A DNA stretch of 64,000 bases from assembly GCA_027924585.1 (NCBI GenBank), contig BSBM01000106.1, positions 37,153,501-37,217,500 of the forward strand, written 5' to 3'. The position numbers and the translations under genes were made by a program. Positions 24,401-36,900 of the stretch are shown here, in pieces. The first letter of the stretch is position 1, and each line of letters starts with the position of its first letter. The notes beneath the pieces are model-generated. The model worked only from the letters and a program-made list of their open reading frames with translations, did no database searches and had not been told where the DNA came from. The DNA comes from Larix kaempferi. Taxonomy: Eukaryota; Streptophyta; Pinopsida; Pinales; Pinaceae.

Positions 24401-26990
24401 GATATCAGAAACCGGTAGACCTCCCTCCCAATGCTTTTCATAAGTCCATTCATTCACTCTCATGTTAAGAAAAAGGTATACAATTCTTTTTCTAAACTAT
24501 TTATCATTTCGATTTTATCTTTCCACTTTTTTGCCAATAATATCTCATTCTTTAGAAACCTAGAAACTCCAGATACATATCATTTTGGGCTTCTCAAACA
24601 AAACTAGACAAAGTACATTTAAAACCATTAAACGGAAATGCGTGCAATAGACTGCCACCAGTTGTCCACGAAATCAGATTCAACTGATATATCTTTGAAT
24701 ATCTTTGAATACAATAGGTGCTTTGTACTTATCAATATATAGCTCGTACTTACATTTACATGACCACTAATATATGCAGTAATATAAATATATTATTGTT
24801 AAAATAGTGACAAATGTACATTAAAATATTAATTTTATTAAATTTTTTGTTTTTAATAACAATTAAATTAGCGCTCAATTAACTTAAACGAAGTTAATTG
24901 ATAAGTTAAATTTAAATATTAATTTATTATTATTTTATGAAAATGGTTATAAATTAAATGTGGATCACCGAAGTCAGGTTTATTTTATATCTTTTAGTGA
25001 AATATTGTTATTAAACTAAGATGGGTTAAGGTTTGTTGGAACCGTTTTTTAAGTAAGTTAATCATCAAAATTCTTTATGTAAAATTTATGTATAAAAATA
25101 ACATGTGGATCATCCAACTTTAGTTTTAAATATTTATTTATATATTTTTAATGAAATATTGTTATTAAATATTGGTTAAAGTATGTTTAATTTTTTTTTA
25201 ATAAATTAATCATATAAAGAAGTGAATATATAATCAAGTTTAATAATAATAATAATCTAGTTTTAAAGTCACAACCAAGCATACTAATTTAATGTATAAG
25301 ATCTTTTGTTTGTGGGTGAAGGAACTCTCCTCTACCCAACTATGTAACTACTAAAGTTGAATGAGAAGAGTAGGAAATTAAGAGTTGTAATTTAAGTAAG
25401 GAGTAGGTTTCTTTGATGAGGTCTTATAGATCCATCACCATAGAATGGATTGAGGTGGGAAAAAAGAAAGGGAAGAAATAAGAGTTGTGATTTAAGTAAG
25501 GATTAGGTTTCTTTGGTGAGGTCTTACATATGTTAGTTATAGATCCATCACCATAAAATGGATTGAGGTGAGAAAAAAGAAAGGGAAGAAAGGAAAGATG
25601 GAGGAAAAAATTCAGTTTTGGCAGTGGGCTTACATATGATAGTTGTAGATCAACCACCATAATCACCATGAGATGGATAGATATGAGAAAAAAAAATTTG
25701 AAGAAAAGAAAGAGTGAGGTTTATCTATATATATCTTTTAATGAAATCTTGTTATTAAAGAGTGGTTAAGGTTTGTTGTCATGGTTAATTAGTAAGTCAA
25801 TCATACAAAGATGGTAACTATATGATAAAGTTATATATTAGTGGCTATACAAGATGGCCATGCCCTTGTGATGTGTTATATGTAGATTATTTTTTTCGGA
25901 AAAATAAAGAAATGGTGAGCAAATATGTTATCTGGATTTTATGTAGCATGGATTTGGTTATTATGAATGAATAGAGTATTTAAAATTGAGAGTTGTAATC
26001 AAAATAAGGAGTATGTTTCTTTGATGATCAATGAGAAACATTTTTCTTTATTAGTCAAGGAGTCATTCTTAGAATGCTTTAAGAGCATATTTATGTAATG
26101 TGATGCATGCATTTGAAAAATGTGTTTTTTATTATTATTTATGAATATAAATTCTGATTTTTTCATTGAGAAAAAACATATTCGATGACATCCTTATCAA
26201 ATAATAAACTGTTGAAAGTGAATGTCCATAATAAATTGTCACTAAAATGAACACAATTCATCATTAACTTGTTGATTAAAGTGTTGAAAGTGAATGTTCA
26301 TAATAAATAAATTGTCACTTATCAAAATGAACACAATTCATCATTAACCTCTCGAATGCATTATTAGAAGTATGGTTAACCATTTTTATTTAAAATCGTC
26401 TAATTTTGTAGTAACTTTTGTTTTAAACATCAAAATCATGTGATATAAACAATAATAGGACAATATTGGAATAAGGCTCTCTTGTTATGTTTAGTCTCGA
26501 TCACCTTGTTGAAAACCCTAGCTGACACATTTAAACTCAAATTGACAACACCTAGATTTGAATTTGAAACCTTTCAAAACCCACCAAAAAAATAAAAATA
26601 AATAAAAATGCATGAATTAGTGTTGTAGCATAGTGGAGCCCAAGTTGAGGAAAGTGTAAATAAAAAAAATAAAACATAAGACATAAAAAAATAAAAATGC
26701 ATGCATCCTAGCATAGTAGAGAAGTGTCCATGTGTCACATAAAAATAAAAAAATATATATCTATATATATAAAATGGATGCATTATGTGATGTAGTATAA
26801 TGGTGAGAGAGATGTGTATTATAATTTAATAATGAAAAATTTGCAAATTTAATCTTTTTAAACCCTTTAAATACTTTGTAAAACCATAATTAAATAAATT
26901 TATACTAATATTTTTATAAATTAAAAATTCTACTCGTATATAAATTTTAAATCATAATAAAAAATGTAATTATTATTATCATAGAAGTCA
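18411..26990. other. Long AT-rich spacer without a recognisable gene
   Basis: I see no convincing coding region. Short open frames (18423-18629, 22526-22804, 23708-24034) have no recognisable motif. Local repeats include 'aagtaggttgggattagttc' units at about 20385-20460, a roughly 110-bp duplication at 25385-25590, and a duplicated 'gttgaaagtgaatgt.cataata' unit at 26214-26310. A weakly similar pair (19355-19440 and 26790-26860) could be an old SINE-like element but lacks clear boxes. Confidence 0.5.
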
Positions 26991-27429
26991 CGCCAAACAC
27001 AATCTTTCTAGCATACCCCATTTTATCAACGGCTACAATACACTGAATAAAGTTTATCAGCATTTGTTGACCTACACAGTTAAAAAAAACTTTCATGTGA
27101 ATCTCAGTTGCTCAATTTTGACCGGAAGGTCCAAATGGCCTCTATAATGTCGACATTTTTACCTCGAAGTGATAGATTACGGTCCATTGCGTTACGAATA
27201 TTCAAGTAACACCAACCTAAAAACTGGCGTATTATGTTTATTCGTGTACACAACATTTAATGTGTACGATTCTCACCACCCACCGCACACTGCCGTAATT
27301 ATTATTTTGATATACGCCAAGAGAAAAACACTTAATGTCCACGACTTCATTCCTGCGCCACGCGGCCCACAGCCCATATCCCACCACGACAACAACAACA
27401 CGCCACATCAAAGGCAATAATGAAAGCAA

Positions 27430-27876
27430 GTCTTCCGCTGCTGGCGGTTATATTAAAGCTCCTCGCATTTCGCTCCCACAACATTTCCCAGATGCGTGAT
27501 CAGAGTCAGGGACTCAGGATTCGAACAGTAAACGTCGGCACAATCGTTCTGCAGCAATAAAACAACAACTGAACGTCTCAGGGCAAATCCCCAGTTCGAT
27601 TCTCGACAGTCCAATCCCAATCCTTCTAGAAATCGCCGTGTCTTTCAGCACCGGGCTTCATTCATCCACGGATTATTTACAGGCCCACGGATTGTACGTG
27701 GTGAGTTCCGCGTCCATGGCTTCTGTTATAATCGCCTTCAAAAGATTTTCCTTCAAAGACTTCTGGCAGATCTGTGACTATCTTTTTAATATTTTCTTCA
27801 AATCTATATATCGGGTTTCTAATTGCGGTCTACGAATGTGTCATTAAGGTCTTTCGCGCAAGGTGTATGCACGAGC
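27430..27876 (+). promoter_or_regulatory. Proximal promoter and 5' leader of the MBD gene
   Basis: GC content rises sharply here against the AT-rich flank. A TATA-like TTATATTAAA lies at 27449-27458, so transcription could begin near 27480-27490. The leader contains a GTGAGT donor-like site at 27701 that is matched at the same place in copies A and B, which suggests either a leader intron or a conserved non-coding element. I cannot fix the acceptor; 'gcgcaag' at 27856-27862 is a weak candidate. The similarity to copy A runs from about 27640 through the start codon. Confidence 0.4.
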
Positions 27877-27919
27877 ATGGAGGGCAATAGAAAGCCGTGT
27901 CTCAAAGAGTCTACGTCTC
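27877..27919 (+). CDS. MBD gene exon 1 (inferred, 43 nt coding)
   Basis: ATG in strong context (A at -3, G at +4) opens 'MEGNRKPCLKESTS' and ends one base into a codon before a GTGAGT donor at 27920. Exon 2 must start with two bases of a codon, so the junction (C plus GG, Arg) is in phase. Copy A at 2839-2901 preserves the ATG, the first residues and the donor. No transcript evidence is available to me; a different or additional upstream exon is possible. Confidence 0.5.
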
Positions 27920-30900
27920 GTGAGTTTCAGAACTTACTTTGCTCCATAAGGCTTGGCATAATTTTGTCATTAATGGGTGCCTGTTAATATAATTTTGCAC
28001 ATTTGCACGCCAGACGCTCTAGAACCGAATCTGTAACATTCTAATACTTGAAAATCCTTCAGCATAGTCGGTTGATTCGTATTATGACAGGAAACATTTT
28101 CAAATTGTGAGCACCTGCTCAAATGTTCGGGGAAGCTTTTCGTAGGATGAGTTAGGGTTTCCAATGAAAGGCGTGGGAATTTGATCTCAATGGCCGCCCT
28201 CCTCTTAACCGGGTCATTTGGCACAGTAATCGAGTGAATCATGTCGGAGATTTACGGGCAGTTCAGAGAAGTAGGCCAGAGTAGCATTTACCTTTTCCTT
28301 TAAGAAGCCTCTTAGATTTTGTTGCTTTACAAATCCATGAAACTGTCGTAAAGTTTGACGAATCCTTTTTTATTCAAGATTATTCTGATGGGTATCTATT
28401 CCACCAAATTAGCCTCGGATTTGCGGCTGGCCTTACCCCTTGTTCACATGTTAATAATTTCACCAGTGAACCCAAGGTCCTTTGGCTTCTACCACCAGAT
28501 TAAGGTTGTTGATCCCTTTATGTAAGGGTGTGTCATGTATACTATTGTTTGCTTTCTGCACTAGCTGTTTCTGCTTTTCTAGAGATATCCTTTGTTTCGT
28601 TAATAATGTTGTAGCCATCATTTGGTTTCCGAGGCTGCCGGTCGCGTTAGCATAGTCTACTTGAGCATAGCTTTTGCTTCTGTTTGTTTTATATGTACTT
28701 TGCATCTTATTTGCACTGTTTTCACCCATGGAGAAACTCCTGAAAATATAATGTCAGAAAGAAAAGTTTAAACTCTGAACAGACTTTTAAAAAATATTGG
28801 CGCGGTAAAGAGTTTTTTAAAAGATCTCCAAGGTCCGAAGGGAAGGGAATAGTTAAATTGTTCATCAGTTTAAGATTCCAAACATATTACTCCTATCAAT
28901 TACAGAGATCCTGAACGTTACTGTTCAAAGCTTTTTACCAGAATTGAGAAATATGAAGCAGGACCAGAAATGGCAAAGGAACGTAAAATGGAAACAGATG
29001 GTTTTGAGAAAAGAATTGGTCCACCCCACATTACGCATGTTGTGTGCACACGAGGTGTTTTATATAAACTGTATGATTGTTTTGAGAAAAGTCGAAGAAA
29101 CAGGTTGTCTGTACCATTTCGGTTTCTTGACCATCCTGATGTCGTGTTTCTGGTCACGTAGGTCCAGAGCACCATTTCAGGCCAATTCTATTGAATTTTC
29201 ACCTGCAACTCTTGTTATTCGAAGTTTCAAAATATTTGTCACTGACTTATGGAACATTAATGATTAAATTATAGTTATAGATATATTTAATAATAAATGT
29301 CCTGTTGCTGTTTCACTGATTGTACTGTTTCCTTCTGTTGCCCTTTCTTATCTTTGGGTTGTTTGTTGGAACGTGGAAACTAATGAAATTCTCTTATATG
29401 AGGATCTTACATGTTGAACATTCAGAAATATAATGGTTTTATTTATCTGCCACTAAAACAGGACATATAGGAAGGGTGTTTAGAACTTTGTTTGCCTTAG
29501 GTTCTATTTCTTCCTGTTGTCTTAGGTTGACTCTATAGAAGCATTTCACAGTACTTTCGTGCCTATAATTTTCCCTTGTACAGGACTTAGCGTTGTTGTC
29601 AAGAATTTGTCAACTAATATGAACTACCTGAAGTACAAATGCTGAAGCATGCGGTGCAGTGAGTAGTGTTGGCCTGAACTAGGAAATGTGGATGCTTGCC
29701 CCACCTTCCTAGAATGGGTAGGAAATCCAGGTGATCATGCAAGCTGGGTTGGGTTGTAAGACTTATGATTTATGTTAGCGTCTGAGTCCTTTCAGCAAGT
29801 TCCTGGTTATGATGTTTACTTCCAAGTGCATTCAAGATCAATTTCAAAATATTTTAGAGTTTATCCCCATTTATGGATAAGTTGGGTGGGGGCTGCAGTG
29901 AGTAGTGTGGCCTGAACTACAAAATGTTGATGCTTGCCCCACTTTCTCATCATCCAGGGGATCAGGTAAGCTGGGTTGTGAACACGGGCAGAAATGTATT
30001 GGCAGGGTGGGGTACTATAACACAAGCCAATGAATGTGGAAAATCCGATACTGTTGCTATTTGCACCACAGGTAGTTGGCAACCGGTGGAAATCCTTATC
30101 ATTAGGTGGTGAACAAAGCAACTATGGGTTGTTTTTGCGAGGCATTTTGGATCTTCGATATTTTTGATTTTGCATTCCATTCTGCCTGACTTACAGATTA
30201 AGGGGTTGACATAATCAGTTGCTTATCAAAAATATTATTTTCTGAATGATAAGCACTCAAGCAACATGGCACATGTTTTGAATTTTGATATAGTTCTGCA
30301 ATATTCTCTTCATGTTGTGTAATTATCATTATCAGTGTGTTCCCTAACACCTCTTCCTTCCACTAAAGTCCAACAAAAAGAGGAGTTTTTCTGAGATCCA
30401 TGCCCAGAGGAAATGGGCTGCTCTGCTTCCCTAAAAATTGGTTCTACTCTTTTTATTTTGGACATGTAATGCATAGGTTGTTGGTCATGCCTGATGAATG
30501 AAGTTGTTTCATACAGTCCACCCAAGCACATAAGACTTTTAAGGCATTCCTAGCCTTCCAAAATGATCGAAACCATTTAATCCATGGGCTCCAAGGATGG
30601 AATACAAATCACCTACTATGATCAAGGCGTAATTGCTATAGTTCTTCCTTTTTTCTTACAAGGGTTTCCAATAGATAGGTTTACAAACAACTAAGCTAGG
30701 TTCATAGACATTGGTTACACATGATCACAAGTTTCAATTCATGGGACAAGACTAATGTTGCCCAGATGGCAGAATCTCCCCATATAGTCTTGTACAAAAT
30801 TAACTTGGATTGGTACCACCATATCAGAAAAGCCATATACTCTGCCCATTCCTTGTACCTTATGCTTTTTTCAAATATACCTTTTCGATGGTTTCACTTG

Positions 30901-33900
30901 ACAAATTTATTTCTTAGACAAACACAATATCAGGCTTGTCAACAATTATCTTCCTCTTATTGAGCTCTACCCTTATTATCTGGCTTAATTCCTCTAATAT
31001 TCCATGTCATGATCTTTATATGTACACTGTAAATAAGACAAAAAAAACTTTGAATGACTTTTGGTGTTGGAACTAGAGCATTATCCTTGGTTCTGCAAGG
31101 CCTGTATCACTTTTTTGATATTTGGGGCCTTTGGAGTGACTAACAGGGATTCTTTCAACTGCTTCCAAGTTCCATCTGTAGTCTTTGAGGATCTTGTTCT
31201 TGAATTTTGACTGTGTTTTTCTATCTGTCATGGGCTCTGTTTTCTCTTACATCTGATTTCTAAGTTCTTTTCCTTGTTAGAATAGGATTCAATTGCCCCT
31301 TCCTTTCTTTTTGGAGAGGATATTTTCTTGATTCCATTGCTTGGTCTTGAAGGTTAAGAGAGGCTTATTTACAGTCTTGAGATAAAATATCTTTCTTTTT
31401 GTCTGCTTCTATGGGTAGAACGCCCACCAAAGTCTTTGTGCTATCATCTCCTTAATCGTGCAGAAAATTTAAGTTAGAGAGTTGGGGTTTGAGGATGTAT
31501 ATCTAATTTGTCCTTGGATGTTTCTAGATTCTTTGGGTCTTTGAGGGCTCCAAATTTGTTCTCGGTATAAATTATCGTAGTAATAAGAATCAACCAGTTT
31601 GAATAAGAACTGCTGGTTTGATCCCACCGGCCCCTAAATTGTGTCAGTTTGTTCCGCGATTGCCCAGACCAAGCGATGGCCATTCAAACCATTCAGACCC
31701 AGCTTGACCTGGTTGGTTCTTGAAAAACTTGGGTGATTCCTGAAAAGCTCCACTGGCTCAAAGGTAAATATGATTTTTGGAATTTTTTTTTATTGGTATA
31801 TCCCAATTTATTGAGTTTTTTCCAAGTCACAGGTCAAGCTTGATTTGAGGGCCAAAATGAGTCTTGCACCAAGTAGAGTCTGGTGGCTTTGAAAATGAGG
31901 ATTTTGGAACCTAGACTTTCTTTTTCTTTCTCTGGATAGGAAGATCCTTTTTCCTCGGTTGCTTTGGCTCCAGTGAAGTAGGTGAAGCAGCCAAGGAGTG
32001 AAAATGATCTTCATTTTTAACAACTGAAATTATCCCTTAAGAAATCTGCCAAATTTCTCAATTTGTTTCTAATGTACAGTATAGAATAGTGAAAAAGTTC
32101 CTCTCACCTCCGAATTATGCTTTTATGATTCAGTAAGGATTTCCTGTCAAATTTGAAATTTAACCTTCAAAACCTTCAACAAGAGGCTCAAATCTGAACA
32201 TAAAGACCCTTCAATTCTCAACCTCATCCTTGAAACTGGCAAGTGAAAATCCATATGTGCAAACACGTCTTCACAAATCTGTACTTGTACTCTTGATCAA
32301 TGGATAAAACCTTGAGAACAACAAATAAAAACTCTTTAAATTTGCGATTATCAAATCTTAATTCTTTCATGACCAGTGCTTCAACCACTGGGTGAGAATA
32401 ACCATGATTGAAGAGTTAGAGAAGAACACTAACTATCTGATCAATGATGGGATGTCCAACTATGTTATGAAACAACTAATGTAATTGAAGTTACTAAAAC
32501 GCTATTCTCAAGATTTGAATCCTTGGGAGAACTATCAAAACGAAGGAATTGTTACACAACCAAGTATTCATTGTTGACCAAGAAGGAAGCTGTAGAATGC
32601 ATGGCTCTGAATCATTTTAGATCATAACCATGCCTAGCCAAAGGACTTAAGGGGATTCAAGAAATCATAACTTGGAATCCTTATACCTGCACAATTCCCA
32701 GAGAATTTTCAATAGAACTGCACAAGTGGTTTAACCTATGAGGAAATCTTGAATGTAGCCTAGAGATTCAGACAGGAAAAGAAGAAGAGGAATGAATTCC
32801 TGAATGCCTTTCTCATGCATGTAAAGGCTGATCTGAATACTAATTTTGTTTCTTTAAAAGCAGCACTATTCTTCGGCCAACTTCAGAATCTCAACTACTT
32901 TTTCAATGTAAGAAAATTCAACCATGAGCTGGTGCCAGTGCTGACTTGGAGGCTGAATGTATATCTCTCTAGAATCAGGTCTCCCACACAAAAGTAGCAC
33001 TGCAGTTGGTCTGTATCAATAAGCTGAAGAATTAGAGATTTGCTTAAATGCTTTTGCTGGTTTGATGTGTATAATTTGATCTGCACTATTAGATCAAAGG
33101 TGCTCGACTTGTAAGCAAAGTAATTTTATTCCTTGCTTGATGGGTAAGCAACTGTTATTTATGTCTTTGTAGTCACACTGGTGCACAATAATCGTATTGG
33201 TTTTGCATGATTGTGCTAAATTGTCATCCACAAGTAGTCGCTTCTCCACCAAGAAGAGCATGTATGTCTTTTTCCTTGATGGTGCCTGCGATAATGGGAA
33301 TTCATTCAGCCCCTCTTTATGTAAGCAACTGTTATTTATGTCTTTGTAGTCACACTGGTGCACAATAATCGTATTGGTTTTGCATGATTGTGCTAAATTG
33401 TCATCCACAAGTAGTCGCTTCTCCACCAAGAAGAGCATGTATGTCTTTTTCCTTGATGGTGCCTGCGATAATGGGAATTCATTCAGCCCCTCTTTCCGAT
33501 GCATATTCTGATAAGAAACAGGACAAATCTCCCTGTGAAATTCTCTGTGATCGAAAACTGTAATCTCTGCATCCTGAAAATGCAAATCTTAGACTTTAAT
33601 TAGTGCTCTGAATCTATCCATGGAATTGAAGTCGCTATTTCAGCAATGGATTATGCCATATCATCAATTTTGGGTTTTCTAGATTCCAGGACCCCTTGCT
33701 GGAAATGGGGTGATATGAGTGCCCCTTATACAATGCTGCTATATCATCGATTTTTGGTGTGCCAGATTTTAGGGTCCCTCGCCGAAAATGGGTTGATATG
33801 AGTGCCCTGTATACAACTTCTGATGATCAATCAACCCTTGCATGTTTACAGTCCACCACATACATGCACTTGATACCTATCTAAGAGAATAAGGGTATAC

Positions 33901-36900
33901 AACTTCTGATGATCAATCAACCCTTGCATGTTTACAGTCCACCACATACATGCACTTGATACCTATCTAAGAGAATAAGGGTATACAACTTCTGATGATC
34001 AATCAACCCTTGCATGTTTACAGTCCACCACATACATGCACTTGATACCTATCTAAGAGAATAAGCTAGTCCTGATCGATATGTTTTTAGTATGCATGTG
34101 GAAAATTACCTTCCAACTTGTTGACAACGCATTATATCTCATCCACCCGCAGTCAACTTGGTGAATATAAATCAACTTGCACATTCTCTTGGTTGAAGAC
34201 AACTTGTACTCTTCCATGCATGAGCTAGATTTGAAATCTTCCGGAAAACCCTCATAGTAGTCTATATCTATGCAAACTGATTTCTGTCTCATGAAGGTGT
34301 CCTTTGTAGCTATCCAAGTCTCTGGTCAATCCTTTGTGACTTCATTACCTTTATGAAGATTTCTAATACCAGTTATTAGGAAGGTGATAACATTTCCATT
34401 TAATAAAAGCCAAGGCCTCTTCAGGAACTCTATGAATGCCAAGCTCCAAATTCTTGACCATAAAATATACACACAACAGAAAAACTACTGATAACAATTG
34501 GTGTGCCTGCAGAGTTAAAATTTATTTTGGGTAGAAATTGGGGCTTCCAGAGTTTAGTCTTTTTCTTTGATTGGACAGGAGGATCCTTTTCACTCCTTGA
34601 CTGCTTTCCCTGCTTTGCTGGAGGGCTTAACCATGAAGTCATTGCTTGTGTCCATTGATAGTTGAAATATAGAATGATTATTCATTGAAGTCATTGTTTT
34701 TGTCCAAACTACATTCTGAATAATATTACTATTTTTATAATTTAAGGTCATAGTCTAGTGAAATTCCAAATTAATGTATTAGATATCCTTGTTTGTGGTG
34801 GGACCCCCCTCCATACAGTGGTTCAACTACTAAGATATTGTGTTGCTGGATCTGCCACCCCAGTGTGTAGGATCAGCGGATCCGTCGATCTGAATCCAAC
34901 TAGGATCTGTGATGAAAACGGATCTTGTGGAGGAGAAAACAGATCCTCTATCCTAGGAAACAGATCCTGTGCAAAATCAAAGAAATTCACAAATTTTCAA
35001 ATGGATCCTGAAACATCCAAGGCTTTTGTGACCCATTGATCCCCCCAAAATATGATTTTTTAATGAAGACTTCGAAAATGGTGAACCAGTGTTTTAAAAA
35101 CAGGTGACTCGAATTCAGACTTAAAGTGACATTCTCCTTATCTTTCCTCTTTTATCCTTTTACTTAAATTTTTAACATTACCATTAATTGTTTCAGGGTG
35201 TTTGAGAGTGGTTCCAACTTCATCGAACTCCATATGCAAAAAGTAGAATTTTAGATCCCATTCAGAATTCAATAGACCTAACAGTTTTCAGAATTTTAGG
35301 ATTGCAATGTTTCCACTGGATTCTATCATGTACGAGGCCCCAGGGGGCTATTGATGACTAGGATCCCAATGTAGGCAATGATTTTGATGATTGATCATGT
35401 GTATCTTGTAGCCTTGTAAGCATAGCATGTTGTTTTTTGGACGCTATTGGCCATTCAAAGCATCTTTGATTATTTATTTTGATTCAAATATGTATTGCAC
35501 TTGGTGCCATTTTGATATATTCACCCTTACATCGTATATACATGAGTAGACTTTGCATATTTTGTCTCTAATGGTTTGGATTCTTAAAAATAAATTTTAA
35601 GGAATTTGGATATTCTATGTATTTAAAAAAAAAACCAAGTCATTAAATTCAAACAGGTCTGAGTCATGTCCGAGTCCAAGTCTGAGTCTGACTTCGAGTT
35701 GATCCTTGGCCGAGTCTGAGTCCGAGTCCGAGTTTTAAAACATTGTGCTGAACACCTAAAGGCTAAAACTCTAAACCCCATACTTGCTCAAGGTCTGATC
35801 CATCCTTGTGTTAAGATCTTCCCTCGAAATCTGATCTATCAAGGTCTGTTCTCAACATTTTCATTCGATCTATCTTTATGGTCAGGGTCTGCTGTCAACA
35901 GCTGAGCTATCCTTGTGTGCTATGTTGTTGTTCACTTCACCCACACTGTTATTTAGTCCTGCCATAGCCTTTATGAAAACCACTTTATTAGCTGCTAATA
36001 TGGGCATGTGGATGTGGCTCACAAAAATGCTGTTATGAACCTGCTTCATGTTCATGCTGAGATGATCTTCAAAATTATCAATATCAATCATGATTATAAC
36101 TTATCAAATTATTAGTTATGGTACATGAATGCGTAATAGTAACATGCATGAAAACTCTCTTTTTGGCAATAACTTATACATCTACTCTTGTGTTTCATGA
36201 ATAGTTTTGATTCTTCACTCTGTTTTTTCTGTAAATTATTTATTATAAAAAATATTTATGTATATTTTTGTACTTGTCGTTTCCCCGCTGTATCCCCATC
36301 CTGGCTTTTCAAAAACTGACGAATCGAGATCCATATCTGGATCCTGGTAACATAGCTAAGATATAGTATATACTATATAATTAATTGTATTTGGTGTTAT
36401 GCTCTGTCGTTTTAGATGTGATTATTTTCTAGTCTGGAAAGTGAATATAACTTTAGCCATATGGTTGCATATTATAGCTAAAATAGATTTTATTTCATAC
36501 TAGATTTGACTTGCATTGGCTAAGATGGTTAAAACTACTCACGAACATTACTAGACTAAGAGGTTGTTCCATTACGTTAGTTAAGCTAAATTTCATTCAG
36601 ATAATTTGTAATGTGTTTTAAGGTTTCCTTCAAAACATAAAGATGCTCACAAATGAAGTGAGAGGATGCTTAATTGCGTTCATGTGATTTTCAAGGTTTT
36701 TCATTCGTTTACTTGGTGTTTTATATTTTACCTTCAGTTGTTCTTTCATGGTCTTTGAAACAATTGTTCCCCCTTTACATATGCTATATTTCAAGGGACA
36801 AGGGGAACCTTGAACAAGATATTCGTGAAACTTACAGTTATTGATATATTTGGTATACTATTGACTATTTTGGTTCAACAAAGCACTCAAATAGTAGATT

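Noticed and set aside
27590-27625. tRNA-like T-arm word 'cagttcgattctcgac' in the MBD leader
   Set aside because: No acceptor stem, D-arm or anticodon arm can be folded around it.
28918-29175. Minus-strand open frame opposite 28872-29158
   Set aside because: Composition is less protein-like than the plus-strand reading and there is no motif; kept only as a caution against the plus-strand call.
33094-33585. 163-codon minus-strand frame as a gene
   Set aside because: Most of its length is the identical 175-bp duplication; there is no motif, promoter or splice pattern. Listed only as a repeat.
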